Positions 1 to 9,488 of a DNA stretch of 55,366 bases are shown one piece after another. A program made the position numbers and the translations under genes. Below the pieces are notes generated by a model. The model did no database searches and was not told the DNA's origin. It saw nothing but the letters and a program-made list of their open reading frames with translations. Location of the stretch: the NCBI GenBank assembly GCA_002791835.1, contig PFNE01000045.1, positions 1 to 55,366 on the forward strand. Direction: 5' to 3'. The first letter of the stretch is position 1; each line of letters begins with the position of its first letter. Source of the DNA: Alphaproteobacteria bacterium CG_4_10_14_0_8_um_filter_37_21 (lineage in GTDB: Bacteria; Pseudomonadota; Alphaproteobacteria; Paracaedibacterales; UBA11393).

Positions 1-67
1 CATTTTTAGATGTTTTTCTGTAGATTTTCAAGTTTACTGCACCACTATAAACCTTATTCACGGTCAT
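1..67 (-). CDS. N-terminal fragment of an unidentified protein (cut by window edge)
   Basis: On the minus strand an ATG at 67-65 opens a frame that runs to the window edge without a stop (22 codons, beginning MTVNKVYSG). An AGGAG Shine-Dalgarno sequence sits seven bases before this ATG, a much better site than most starts in the window, so a real gene start is likely. The fragment is too short to name. It would be transcribed divergently from lolE, with the 322-base gap between them as shared control region. Confidence 0.5.
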   Translation of the reverse strand, partial: MTVNKVYSGAVNLKIYRKTSKN

Positions 68-389
68 TTCTATACTCCTGGAAATAGCAAAGAGCCAAAA
101 ATTAAAGGTGGCCCAGTAAACCCTAAAAAAAGTAACGAATGCCCTTTTCTAGAACTTAACACATCTTTTATGAATGATAAAAATTTCACTCAGTAACCCC
201 AAACACTATGCATCTGCGCATAAAGTTTATAATACCACACTGTTTATATATTTAAAAAATTCTAACACCTTTCACAGCATACGAAAAAATCGTGTGTTCA
301 AGTATTATCCCTTCCTTTCATGACACGCATTTGCAAAAAAAGAGTAGACCTTTTAAAGTGTAAAATAGTTATTTAATCTATATTCTGCC
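68..389. other. Intergenic region between a divergent partial gene and lolE
   Basis: This 322-base gap is AT-rich and has no convincing open frame. It should hold divergent promoters for the minus-strand fragment and for lolE. A TATAAT hexamer at about 227-232 on the plus strand is the only clear -10-like element, and it has no good -35 partner. No RNA gene or strong hairpin was seen. Confidence 0.4.
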
Positions 390-1628
390 ATGTTTTCTGC
401 TTTTGAACGCAAAGTTGCACTGCGTTATTTATTTTCTTCTAAAAAAGAGGGTTTTGTATCCTTTTTTGCCATATTTTCTTTCCTTGGTATTGCCTTGGGT
501 GTGGCAACACTTATTATTGTCATGTCTGTTATGAATGGCTTTCGCACCAATTTATTAACAGCCATCATTGGTATGCGTGGGCATGTACTGGTTATGCAGA
601 AGGACCAACCAATTGAAAGCACAAATACAGATTTACTCAATACAATTCATCAAGAAAACATTGAATCTGCCTACCCCATGATTGAAAAACAAAGTATTAT
701 ATCTTTTCGGGGGCAAACAAAAGGTGTGATGGTACAAGGCCTAACGGCAAAAACTTTTACTGCACGCGAACCTTTACGTAAAAGCGTTGATGATCATAGC
801 TTAAACAACTTCAAAGATGATGGTCTTTTTTTGGGATGGCGCCTTGCAATGGAGCTGGGTCTTAAAACAGGAGATCGCTTTAGTCTGATCACGCCTGAAG
901 GCAATCAAACTGCTTTTGGTACAATTCCAAGACAAAAATCTTTTAAGGTTGCTGGCATCTTTAATTACGGTATGCATATTTATGATAAAAGTTTTGTCTT
1001 TATGCCCTTAGATACAGCCCAAAATTTATATAAAATGGGCCACAAAGTAACGCATATAGACATATTCTTAAAAGATGTTTTGCAAGCTTCCCTTGTGGCG
1101 GAAACACTATCAAAGCGTTTAAAGGATGAATACTTAGTCTTAGATTGGAAACACCAAGATCAAGGCATATTTCATACTGTAGAGGTTGAGCGCAATGTCA
1201 TGTTGTTAATCCTCTCCCTCCTCATCATCATTGCCGGCTTTAACATTACATCCAGCTTAATCATGATGGTTAAAGATAAAACGCGCGCCATTGGCATTCT
1301 TAAAACATTTGGGGCAACACAAAAACAAATTACACGTATTTTTGTTAGTATCGGTTTAATCATTGGTTTTGTAGGAACCTTTTTAGGCGTTGGATTGGGA
1401 AGTCTGTTTGTTATCTACATTGAAAATATACAACATTTTATAGAATATCTTATTCAAGCAGAGCTTTTTTCAGCAGAAGCCTATTTTCTATCAAAACTAC
1501 CGGCTGTTTTGTCTATAAAAGATATCTTGTTTGCCTGTAGTATTTCAACGGTACTGTCTTTATTGGCAAGCTTTTTTCCTGCACGCCGTGCTGGCAGTCT
1601 GCACCCAGTAGAATCGCTAAAAGAATAA
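390..1628 (+). CDS. lolE: Lipoprotein-releasing ABC transporter permease, LolC/LolE family
   Basis: Inner-membrane permease of the Lol system, which releases mature lipoproteins from the inner membrane to the chaperone LolA. The 412 residues show the family layout: one membrane segment near the N-terminus (about 23-50), a large periplasmic domain (about 55-265), then three C-terminal membrane segments (about 270-293, 317-343 and 380-400) of the FtsX/MacB permease type. The length matches LolC/E proteins. Many alphaproteobacteria carry a single LolE-like permease, so the C versus E name is conventional. The ATPase gene lolD, often adjacent, is not next to it. Downstream lies an exported orphan with its own possible promoter. 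Confidence 0.9.
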   Translation: MFSAFERKVALRYLFSSKKEGFVSFFAIFSFLGIALGVATLIIVMSVMNGFRTNLLTAIIGMRGHVLVMQKDQPIESTNTDLLNTIHQENIESAYPMIEKQSIISFRGQTKGVMVQGLTAKTFTAREPLRKSVDDHSLNNFKDDGLFLGWRLAMELGLKTGDRFSLITPEGNQTAFGTIPRQKSFKVAGIFNYGMHIYDKSFVFMPLDTAQNLYKMGHKVTHIDIFLKDVLQASLVAETLSKRLKDEYLVLDWKHQDQGIFHTVEVERNVMLLILSLLIIIAGFNITSSLIMMVKDKTRAIGILKTFGATQKQITRIFVSIGLIIGFVGTFLGVGLGSLFVIYIENIQHFIEYLIQAELFSAEAYFLSKLPAVLSIKDILFACSISTVLSLLASFFPARRAGSLHPVESLKE

Positions 1629-1640
1629 AGTGTTAACTAG

Positions 1641-1669
1641 TTGACAAAATTTGAAAGTTTGCCGATGAT
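1641..1669 (+). promoter_or_regulatory. Possible sigma70-type promoter for the exported orphan at 1706
   Basis: A perfect TTGACA -35 hexamer (1641-1646) is followed after 17 bases by GATGAT (1664-1669, four of six matches to TATAAT). It lies in the short gap after lolE and would start transcription about 30 bases before the next gene. Assignment rests on sequence match only. Confidence 0.35.
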
Positions 1670-1705
1670 AAAATTATAGTTATGTAAGAGAAAAATAATT
1701 CTGTG

Positions 1706-2620
1706 ATGAAGAAATCAATAGTTCATATACATAAAATTTATCAAATATTTTATACAGGTATTGCATTCATATGCGTAAATTTTGCAGACACTCTACATGC
1801 TGAAAATTCGCCTGAAAAAATCATCGTTCATGAAAGCAAAAAACAAGCGGGCTTATATTATATTGAATGCAAAAAAACAGGTCTTTTCATTGCTTTAGAA
1901 AAAATTACAACAGAAAATATAACTGATTGGATTAACTTTGCTAAACGACAAGAAAATAATTATGGGCGGGCACTCAATAAATATGCTGCTAAAAAAACGC
2001 TTCCAAACCTGAACGGTATAGCGCCTTTTAAAAATCGTTTACTGAACTATGAAGATAAACAGTTATCTAAGTGTAAAAATGATTACGATATGTATGCGGC
2101 TTACCTGATGCATACCGATCCAGAAGAATCAGACAAAACAGAAAAATTCGGCACCACGACATCAGTTGAAAACAGTTCTATTGCCATGATTACAACCATA
2201 CAAATTAGCAAAAATCATGATTTTTATTCAGCACTTGGTATATCTAGAACCGTTGATGAAGCGGTACGCATTAGCAAAAATGGAAAACCCAAAACAACAC
2301 ACATCAATTCTATGCCAATGCATATATATTCATATACCTACCATGTTTTTAAAAAAAATTATCCAAATATTCAAGGCATCATATCAACACCTGTTTTAGC
2401 TGTACGTAAAATTCTTCAAAAATTTATCCCAAAAGAATCTATTACAATAGGCGCATCTTTGGAAGACGCTTTTTCTAAACTACCTTGGGTAGAACAGGAT
2501 CCCACCACCTTTGTGCACAGCATGCCCTCTGAACCTAATTTTTTCAAAGGTGCAGTGATGACAAAAATCAATGGGCAAGGGTTTTTAGGCTACCTCCAAA
2601 ACAATTTTGACATTAGTTAA
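1706..2620 (+). CDS. Exported protein of unknown function (304 aa)
   Basis: I do not recognise a family. The protein begins with a basic stretch and then a hydrophobic segment (about residues 11-30) ending in HAE, which reads as a signal peptide. The mature part is mixed alpha/beta in character with several cysteines and no obvious catalytic motif. The frame can also open three bases earlier at a GTG (1703); I chose the ATG at 1706. It stands alone between lolE and the antiporter, with gaps of about 75 and 240 bases, so it is probably its own transcription unit. The export signal suggests a periplasmic, outer-membrane or secreted location. It may be lineage-specific. Confidence 0.7.
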   Translation: MKKSIVHIHKIYQIFYTGIAFICVNFADTLHAENSPEKIIVHESKKQAGLYYIECKKTGLFIALEKITTENITDWINFAKRQENNYGRALNKYAAKKTLPNLNGIAPFKNRLLNYEDKQLSKCKNDYDMYAAYLMHTDPEESDKTEKFGTTTSVENSSIAMITTIQISKNHDFYSALGISRTVDEAVRISKNGKPKTTHINSMPMHIYSYTYHVFKKNYPNIQGIISTPVLAVRKILQKFIPKESITIGASLEDAFSKLPWVEQDPTTFVHSMPSEPNFFKGAVMTKINGQGFLGYLQNNFDIS

Positions 2621-2858
2621 CAATGAAATTCTTCACATAACGCTTAATTGCAAAGCACATACAAACAACTTATTGGCTTAATTTGGCAATGGCAAGTGTA
2701 TTGTCAGTTTTTCAGTTAATCTGCATCTAAGAAAAAGAACAAAACTATTTACCCACCATAAAACTTATGTATTAATCAGAACAAAAAACCCCCTTCATGA
2801 AACGGGCCTTAAGATGCTAATATGAAAAAAAGTTATTTATTTTATAGTAGGTTATCGT

Positions 2859-4202
2859 ATGGACATGCCACTACCCTTTTGGATTGTGATGCCTTTTATG
2901 TTACTCATATCCTCACTATGTTTGGGCCCCACATTATCACCTAGATGGTGGCATCAATTAGAAGTACCTGTTCTGATATCTGTAACCCTGCTAACAATAC
3001 TTGGATTTATGCTGTCCTGGGGAACAGGATTAACCATTGAACATGTTCAACATGTTCTCTCCCTTGAATATATTCCGTTTGTCGTTTTGATTTACACACT
3101 ATATACGGTAAGTACAAGTTTAAAAATATCTTTAGAAGGACAAGCCAGCACTGCAAAAAATGCTCTATTTCTTTTATTTGGGGGCATTTTTGCAAGTGCT
3201 ATTGGCACAACCGGCGCCAGTATGCTTTTAATATATCCCTTTTTAAAGTGGAACCACGACCATCCATATAAAACGCACTTAACGATCTTTTTTATGTTAA
3301 TTGTCAGCAACATTGGCGGTTCCTTAACCCCACTTGGTGATCCCCCACTTTTTATTGGTTTTTTACACGGCGTCCCATTTCAATGGCCACTACTCAATTT
3401 ATTCCCTAAATTTATATTCACAATGACCTATCTTCTTCTCATTTTTATTGTATGTGATATTTTTTTTAAACGGTTTCAAAAAGTAACACGACAAAATATT
3501 AAAAGAACTTTTGTTCTTTTGAAAACCAAAAGAGAACCTTCAGACACACCATGTACTGTGCCGTTTAAAATACAAATAGAGGGAAAAACTCAAATCATTT
3601 TGATTCCACTTATTATTATGGTCCTTATATTTTGCAGTGGTACATCTACTCCTTTATTTTTACGAGAGGGCTTATTGCTTCTGATTGCAGCTACATCACA
3701 TATTATTGATCGTCAGTATCATGGATTTTTATCGAAAAAGGGTCACTGGTTGCCAGTTCTGGAAGTTTGCCGTGTATTTTTGGCCATCTTTATTTGTGTG
3801 TCCCCTATTTCTTTGATGCTACAGCAAGGTGCAAATGGCCCTTTTGTAGATCTGTTAGAAATTGCAAATGCTGGTGGCACACCAAATAACCATTTATACT
3901 ATTGGATAACAGGCATGTTCTCTGCCTTTTTAGATAATGCACCAACCTATTTGATTTTCTTTAAGATGATCGGTGGTAGTGCCCAAGATATTATTCAAAA
4001 TCATAACACAACCCTTCAAGCCATATCGGTTGCATCCATATTTTTTGGTGCCATGACCTATATTGGAAACGCACCTAACTTCATGGTAAAAAGCATCGCA
4101 AAACAACATGATATAGAAATGCCCTCCTTTATAGGATATATCGGATGGACATGCATTTTGTTACTGCCTGTCGTTATCCTGGTGCAACTTATTTGGTTTT
4201 AA
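2859..4202 (+). CDS. Putative Na+/H+ antiporter or citrate-type transporter (CitMHS_2/NhaD-like)
   Basis: A 447-residue polytopic inner-membrane protein with roughly ten to twelve hydrophobic segments. Conserved-looking signatures are GGSLTPLGDPPLF in the first half, and SAFLDNAPTYLIFF and GAMTYIGNAPNFMVKSIA in the second. Such paired re-entrant motifs are typical of the ion-transporter superfamily holding NhaD, ArsB and CitMHS. Proteins of this type in alphaproteobacteria are usually annotated as sodium:proton antiporters (Pfam CitMHS_2). The transported ion cannot be told from sequence alone. A TAGG Shine-Dalgarno-like sequence lies just before the ATG. It is monocistronic, between an exported orphan and the flagellar operon. 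Confidence 0.75.
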   Translation: MDMPLPFWIVMPFMLLISSLCLGPTLSPRWWHQLEVPVLISVTLLTILGFMLSWGTGLTIEHVQHVLSLEYIPFVVLIYTLYTVSTSLKISLEGQASTAKNALFLLFGGIFASAIGTTGASMLLIYPFLKWNHDHPYKTHLTIFFMLIVSNIGGSLTPLGDPPLFIGFLHGVPFQWPLLNLFPKFIFTMTYLLLIFIVCDIFFKRFQKVTRQNIKRTFVLLKTKREPSDTPCTVPFKIQIEGKTQIILIPLIIMVLIFCSGTSTPLFLREGLLLLIAATSHIIDRQYHGFLSKKGHWLPVLEVCRVFLAIFICVSPISLMLQQGANGPFVDLLEIANAGGTPNNHLYYWITGMFSAFLDNAPTYLIFFKMIGGSAQDIIQNHNTTLQAISVASIFFGAMTYIGNAPNFMVKSIAKQHDIEMPSFIGYIGWTCILLLPVVILVQLIWF

Positions 4203-4355
4203 CACAACTGCCAATATTGTGTATGGTTGTGCAGCATTTTAGCAAAAAGTGCACCTTTTTATTATATGTGCATTTTTTGCCATCCCATTAACCTTTTGTT
4301 TACAAAGAACTGAATAAACTGAACATGTAAAGTTTATTTAAAATACAATATATTT

Positions 4356-6002
4356 GTGGAACTCTTAGTAGACATTTTTAAAAAATTAGGCATGGTAAAA
4401 ACTGCCAGCATCTTAGGTGGTGTTGGCATGGTTTTTGCATTCCTGATCTTTTTTGTCAGTAGTTCACTAGCCCCAGAAATGGGTATCTTATATTCAGATC
4501 TAGAGCCTGGGGATGCTACAAAAATTGTAGATCGCTTAAAAAGCACCGGAATACCCGTTGAAATTAACCATCATGGTATGCAAATTTTAGTACCAAGAAA
4601 CAAAATCGCTGAACTACGCATGGAGTTTGCATCTGACGGATTACTGACAGGCGGCATTGTTGGCTATGAAATGTTTGATAAAGCCGATTTACTGGGCACA
4701 AGTAGTGCAGTTTTAGATATAAATCATTTGCGCGCAATAGAGGGTGAAATAGCAAAATCAATTAAATCTATCAATACAGTTCAATCTGCACGCGTCCACT
4801 TAGTTGTACCAAAAAAAGAACTTTTTTCAAGGTCGCAGTCACAACCCTCTGCATCTATTGTTTTAAAAATGAAAGGCAGTCACAGATTATCTGCCAATCA
4901 AATTCAAGCTGTTCAAGCACTTGTCTCAACCGCTGTTTTAAATATGACCAATGATCGCATATCTATTATTGATGATAAGGGAACCTTACTATCACGTGGT
5001 CGTGATGGATCTTCTTCTGGTGATAACCTATCTGCGTATACAACCATGAAAGAAGAATATGAAGAAAAAATTTCCAGACAAATAGAACAACTCCTAGAAC
5101 GCACCCTTGGCCCAGATCAAGTTCGCGTTGAAATATCTGCCGATATGGATTTTGACAAAATCACCACACAGTCAGTAGATTACGATCCTGATGGACAGGT
5201 TCTTAAATCCCTCACTTCTTCTGAAGAGGCGGCTAATTCAAACGAGTCAAGTGGCGACGCTGTCAGTATTCAAAACGCTGTTCCAAATCAGGAAAATACA
5301 GGTGGTGGAAACGCTTCCAACAAAAATACATCCAACAAGATAGAGGAAAATAAATCTTACGAAATTTCCAATAAAACCACCACAATTGTAAAGGAAGTTG
5401 GGGGTATTAAACACTTGTCTGTAGCGGTACTTGTAAATGGAGATTATAAAAAAAATGACAATGGAAAAATGGAATATAGTCCACGTTCAGAAGACGAGAT
5501 AAATAAAATAACAGAGCTTGTTAAAACAGCAGTGGGTTATAAAAAAGAACGTAATGATTCTATTAAAGTTGTTAATTTGAAATTTAATGCACCACCTGAA
5601 GAAATGAAAATTTTAGAACCCAGCATCATAAATTATATCTTCAATGCTATTGATTTTAGAAAACTGATAGAGCTCAGCATTGTTGGTCTATTTGCACTTA
5701 TTATTATATTACGTTTTATCAAACCTGTTCTTGTGCGCTTCATGAGTTTGGGTAAAATCGGTGCACTTTCAGACCAGCAAAACACAGCGTATGAACAAAG
5801 TGCCGGGTATTCTAATTCCCCTGGGGATGCTGCATATATCATGAATAATCCTCAAGCAGACCCTTTTGATATAGACTTAGAAAACATTGAAGGTAAAATG
5901 AAAGCGTCATCGGCAAATAAAATAAATCAATTGGTGGAAAAAAATCCTGACGAAAGTGCTTCAATTTTAAGGTCATGGTTATATGAAGAGGATAGCAAGT
6001 AA
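4356..6002 (+). CDS. fliF: Flagellar MS-ring protein FliF
   Basis: FliF forms the MS ring in the inner membrane, the base on which the flagellar export gate and rotor assemble. The 548 residues show an N-terminal membrane segment (about 17-39), periplasmic ring-building domains with the typical segment LVVPKKELFSRSQSQPSASI, a low-complexity Ser/Asn-rich insert (about 285-345), a second membrane segment (about 438-461), and a cytoplasmic tail ending in NQLVEKNPDESASILRSWL, the FliG-binding end. Translation starts at GTG (4356). It is the first gene of a compact fliF-fliG-fliH-fliN operon; the fliG start codon overlaps its stop by one base. Confidence 0.95.
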   Translation: MELLVDIFKKLGMVKTASILGGVGMVFAFLIFFVSSSLAPEMGILYSDLEPGDATKIVDRLKSTGIPVEINHHGMQILVPRNKIAELRMEFASDGLLTGGIVGYEMFDKADLLGTSSAVLDINHLRAIEGEIAKSIKSINTVQSARVHLVVPKKELFSRSQSQPSASIVLKMKGSHRLSANQIQAVQALVSTAVLNMTNDRISIIDDKGTLLSRGRDGSSSGDNLSAYTTMKEEYEEKISRQIEQLLERTLGPDQVRVEISADMDFDKITTQSVDYDPDGQVLKSLTSSEEAANSNESSGDAVSIQNAVPNQENTGGGNASNKNTSNKIEENKSYEISNKTTTIVKEVGGIKHLSVAVLVNGDYKKNDNGKMEYSPRSEDEINKITELVKTAVGYKKERNDSIKVVNLKFNAPPEEMKILEPSIINYIFNAIDFRKLIELSIVGLFALIIILRFIKPVLVRFMSLGKIGALSDQQNTAYEQSAGYSNSPGDAAYIMNNPQADPFDIDLENIEGKMKASSANKINQLVEKNPDESASILRSWLYEEDSK

Positions 6003-7048
6003 TGTCTGCAACGTTTCCGCCTCACCTACAGCAAAAACTAGATAAGCTATCTGGAAAAGATAGAGCAGCTATTTTAATGCTATCTTTACCAGAGAAAATC
6101 ACATCAGAAATTTTCAAATTTCTAGAACTGTATGAAATTAGAGACGTTTCATTAGCCATGTTACGCGCAAAACAAATGGATATTGATATCATAAAAGCTG
6201 TCAGCATTATGTTCGTCTCACAGTTATCATCTGCAAAGGGTATGATTGGATCCACTGAAGGTGTTAAACGTTTATTAACAAAACTGCTTCCAAAAGATCA
6301 AGCAGATACAATTTTAGAAGAAGTGAAGGGCACTGCAGGACGAACAGTGTGGGATAGACTTGGCAATGTAAACGTTGAAAGCTTAGCCAGCTATTTAAAC
6401 AATGAATACCCTCAAACAATAGCTGTTATCCTGTCTAAAATTCCATCTAGCAGTTCTGCTAAAGTTCTGGCGCGCCTAGAGGATGACCTTTCCAATGATG
6501 TGATTAACAGAATGCTGGATATGGACGCTGTTAAAAAAGAAGTTATAGATGATATAGAAAAAAATTTAAAATTAGAATTTATGAGCAGCTTATCAAGAAC
6601 CTACAAACAGGACTCATACTCAAACATTGCTGAAATATTTAACGCAATGGATAGAACAGCAGAGACACGACTCATGAAGAATTTGGAAAAAACAAATGAC
6701 GCGCATGCAAAAAAAATTAAAAATTTAATGTTTACTTTTGAGGATCTCAAGAAAATGGATGACCAAAGTTTGCAAACATTAATACGAAGTGTTGATAAAA
6801 ATCAATTGGCAATTTCATTAAAGGGTGTAGATGATGTCATTAAAGAACAATTTTTTGCCTGCATGACAGAACGTGCAGGGAAACTGCTGCATGATGAACT
6901 TGAACAATTAGGCCCCGTCAGGTTAAAGGCCGTTGAAGAAGCACAAATGCAAGTCATCAGCAAAGCAAAGGAGTTAGCTGAGGCTAACGCCCTATTCCTG
7001 CCTAATTTAGCAGATGCAGAAGATTCAAATAATAAATTAATCGAATAA
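6002..7048 (+). CDS. fliG: Flagellar motor switch protein FliG
   Basis: FliG is the rotor protein that links the MS ring to the C-ring and engages the stator. The 348 residues begin with the family segment LSGKDRAAILMLSLPEKI (N-terminal, FliF-binding domain). The middle domain carries NEYPQTIAVILSKIPSSSSAKVLARL, close to the EHPQ-type motif that contacts FliM. The C-terminal torque domain includes the stretch from about 225 to 330. Length fits the family. Its ATG overlaps the fliF stop (TAATG), implying coupled translation, and fliH starts one base after its stop. Confidence 0.95.
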   Translation: MSATFPPHLQQKLDKLSGKDRAAILMLSLPEKITSEIFKFLELYEIRDVSLAMLRAKQMDIDIIKAVSIMFVSQLSSAKGMIGSTEGVKRLLTKLLPKDQADTILEEVKGTAGRTVWDRLGNVNVESLASYLNNEYPQTIAVILSKIPSSSSAKVLARLEDDLSNDVINRMLDMDAVKKEVIDDIEKNLKLEFMSSLSRTYKQDSYSNIAEIFNAMDRTAETRLMKNLEKTNDAHAKKIKNLMFTFEDLKKMDDQSLQTLIRSVDKNQLAISLKGVDDVIKEQFFACMTERAGKLLHDELEQLGPVRLKAVEEAQMQVISKAKELAEANALFLPNLADAEDSNNKLIE

Positions 7049-7049
7049 A

Positions 7050-7754
7050 ATGGTGCAAAAAATGACACAAGAACTTTTCACAACTTACAAACCACCATCT
7101 TTTGACGGCCCTAGCGATCAAGCTCAATTCATGACACAAGGTGAACAACTTACACTAAAAGAAAAATCTTATAACGAAGGATTCCAAAAAGGATTTAATG
7201 ATGGACAAAAATACGGACATGATACCGCCTTAGAAGAACATGATACATATGTAAAACAAATTCTAGAAAAACTATATGATGCCATACAAATATTAAAAGA
7301 AAATAATCAAGATTATACAACACACTTAACACAACATGTGAACTATAGTGTGGCCCTTATTATTAAAAAGCTTTTTCCATTTTACTTAAAAAGAGAGGGG
7401 AAATCAGAATTACGTGATTTTGTAAAACATACAGTAACGTCATTATTAGATAAAAACGGGATAAAAATTTTTCTAAATCCATCCATGTTGCCCCATGTAA
7501 AAAAATATATAGATCAACAGCCCGATAAGAATGAGGGGATTCATCTTATGGAAGATAATACGCTAGATAACTATGCCTGCACAATGAAATGGAAATGTGG
7601 TGGTGGGTTGTACGACATCAACAAATTACATGACAAAATAGATGTTTTATTAAAGAATGGGCTGAATCTTAGAAAAACTAACATTCAAACTGAAACACTA
7701 TCAACTGAAAATGAAGCAGTAAATAACACGATAACGGAGAGCGAAAATGTTTAA
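7050..7754 (+). CDS. fliH: Flagellar export ATPase regulator FliH
   Basis: FliH is the peripheral stalk protein that binds and regulates the export ATPase FliI and links it to the C-ring. Sequence is weakly conserved in this family. The call rests on position between fliG and fliN, a length of 234 residues, and a GxxxGxxxGxxxG repeat at residues 44-56 (EGFQKGFNDGQKYG), a hallmark of FliH. The rest is helical and charged, with a C-terminal region (about 110-215) like the FliH/YscL domain. It overlaps fliN by 8 bases. Its partner fliI lies 12 kb away on the other strand. Confidence 0.85.
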   Translation: MVQKMTQELFTTYKPPSFDGPSDQAQFMTQGEQLTLKEKSYNEGFQKGFNDGQKYGHDTALEEHDTYVKQILEKLYDAIQILKENNQDYTTHLTQHVNYSVALIIKKLFPFYLKREGKSELRDFVKHTVTSLLDKNGIKIFLNPSMLPHVKKYIDQQPDKNEGIHLMEDNTLDNYACTMKWKCGGGLYDINKLHDKIDVLLKNGLNLRKTNIQTETLSTENEAVNNTITESENV

Positions 7755-8118
7755 TGATGATGAAACACCAAAAAATACACAAAGCACTGAAACAAAACAA
7801 CAGACAATAGGCGCTGAAGAACTGCAAGCAAAAGAAACTGGGGATAAAGGTCCTAAAAAATTTAATGACGTTAACGATCTGCAGGCTGTATACGATGTGC
7901 CTGTCCAAGTTTCTGCTGTTCTTGGTCGCGCCAGCATGCCGGTTAATCAGTTGTTAAAGCTTGGCCGTGGTGCTGTTATCGAACTTGATAAGCGTGTTGG
8001 TGAATCAATTGAAATAATGGTCAACAACAAATTAGTAGCTAAAGGCGAAGTTGTTGTTGTTGATAACCATTTAGGTGTGACGATGACTGAAATTGTAAAA
8101 TCTGATAGTTTTGATTAG
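7747..8118 (+). CDS. fliN: Flagellar motor switch protein FliN
   Basis: FliN builds the lower part of the cytoplasmic C-ring. The 123-residue protein has a polar N-terminal tail (about 1-45), then the SpoA/FliN domain: VPVQVSAVLGRASMPVNQLL, then LGRGAVIELDKRVGESIEI, then VNNKLVAKGEVVVVDNHLG. A GGAG Shine-Dalgarno sequence precedes the ATG, inside the end of fliH. FliM, the other C-ring SpoA protein, is not in the window. Confidence 0.95.
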   Translation: MFNDDETPKNTQSTETKQQTIGAEELQAKETGDKGPKKFNDVNDLQAVYDVPVQVSAVLGRASMPVNQLLKLGRGAVIELDKRVGESIEIMVNNKLVAKGEVVVVDNHLGVTMTEIVKSDSFD

Positions 8119-8121
8119 TAT

Positions 8122-8649
8122 ATGATGAAATACAGTTCTTATATAACGCTTATGCTGTTTGCAAACCTACCTGCCCTACATGCAGAGGTGATTCAGCCCA
8201 AAAGTATATCAATATGGCAAAAAGTAGCATCTTTCTTTGATACAAATGATCATGAAGATACAGACCCCCTACCAGACGCATTATCGATTAACAACACAAA
8301 AGATGAACTTCATAACGATCATACTGCTAAAAAAAACATCTTACCTAATATACAGGGTGCTTACTATTTATCCTCCATCATCTATAGCAACCATAAAAAT
8401 TGGTCTATCTGGCTTAATGATCAAATTATTCAACCCGATCGGATACATCAATTATCACACATATTAATTAAACGCGTCAGTGCAAACAAAATAGAATGCA
8501 CAATCACTAATCAAGATAAAACGTTCACTTTATGCCCCAATCAAACATTGGATCTTTCAAATGGTCATATTCTAAACGGAGACCAGAGAAAATCTATTCT
8601 TTCCACACCAGCTGATGACGACGATTTTACGCTCAATGAATCTCCATAA
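8122..8649 (+). CDS. Exported protein of unknown function, last gene of the flagellar operon
   Basis: The 175-residue protein begins with a signal peptide (hydrophobic to about residue 20, ending LHAE). It starts three bases after the fliN stop, so it is very likely co-transcribed and translationally linked with the flagellar genes. A C-terminal region (about 75-155) reads as a small beta-rich domain with the segment YSNHKNWSIWLND and a later LCPNQTLDLSNG. This loosely resembles periplasmic domains of secretion-system assembly proteins (GspC/PilP type), but that is only an impression. A periplasmic flagellar accessory role is inferred from context alone. Confidence 0.7.
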   Translation: MMKYSSYITLMLFANLPALHAEVIQPKSISIWQKVASFFDTNDHEDTDPLPDALSINNTKDELHNDHTAKKNILPNIQGAYYLSSIIYSNHKNWSIWLNDQIIQPDRIHQLSHILIKRVSANKIECTITNQDKTFTLCPNQTLDLSNGHILNGDQRKSILSTPADDDDFTLNESP

Positions 8650-8851
8650 ATCAAATCATGTAAAGACGCATTTTTTTATACAGATAACCCATTACAAAAA
8701 AATATTTATATACCGATGAAACAGATTTTCTATAGATCATTGTTTTTTCGTTTTATTCACTTTGCATGAACCCATTTTTGTCAATAAGCATTACATTGTT
8801 TTGTGCTACAGGTATATTGCCACAATAATGTAAAAGAATTTTTACCATTCT

Positions 8852-9451
8852 CTAGTCACTAGAGGGGGAATATTGCTTCTTTAGTGCATCAAACGTGTGG
8901 GCGGTTATCTTGCCCACTAAAGTTGCACTTTTTTCTAAGGCATCTGTTTTTTCTGTCAACATTTCTTCGTTAACCCCTTGTTGCTTTCTTAAATTTGATA
9001 TTATTGTATTTATCGTTTTTGTATACTTGTTCCATTCTGTGCTTACGTCTTCAAATGTACTTACGTTGTACTTTTCAAAAAAGAATATAAGTATTGTGCG
9101 TACAGGATCTTCAACTATTTCTAGTGTTTTACCTTCTTCATTATCTGGCCCCTTTTGACCTAATTCTTCAGAACTTGACGCGGATGGCATAAATCGGGAC
9201 TGTGCAGTTAGCGTTAACAGATCCGAAATATCTTCACCTGAAGGAGGATTGCTATCCCCTTTGTTCATTTTTTTAGTACCTGCTTCTGGAAAAACATTGT
9301 CCCTAGCCGTAGGACTGTTCACTGGGGGCACGACAACCCATTCTGAGGTCTCATCTATTGGGGAAGCCGAATTGACTACTGGTGTTTCTGATGCCATAGA
9401 GCTTATCGTTAATGCTGTTGTTAACTTAAGAACTTTGAATATATTCCTCAT
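8852..9451 (-). CDS. Secreted protein of unknown function (199 aa)
   Basis: No family recognised. The N-terminus MRNIFKVLKLTTALTISSMA is a classical signal peptide, probably cut near residue 20. The mature part begins with a polar, low-complexity region (about 21-100, rich in Ser, Pro, Glu), followed by a helical domain (about 105-190). An AGGG Shine-Dalgarno sequence lies six bases before the ATG, and a good sigma70-like promoter lies upstream (9489-9517). It is a single-gene unit between the flagellar operon and the plsC-hem operon. The well-formed control signals and disordered, exported product would fit a surface or secreted effector, but nothing shows this directly. Confidence 0.75.
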   Translation of the reverse strand: MRNIFKVLKLTTALTISSMASETPVVNSASPIDETSEWVVVPPVNSPTARDNVFPEAGTKKMNKGDSNPPSGEDISDLLTLTAQSRFMPSASSSEELGQKGPDNEEGKTLEIVEDPVRTILIFFFEKYNVSTFEDVSTEWNKYTKTINTIISNLRKQQGVNEEMLTEKTDALEKSATLVGKITAHTFDALKKQYSPSSD

Positions 9452-9488
9452 TTTAAACCCTATAATTTTATTAATTGATCTACTTAAA

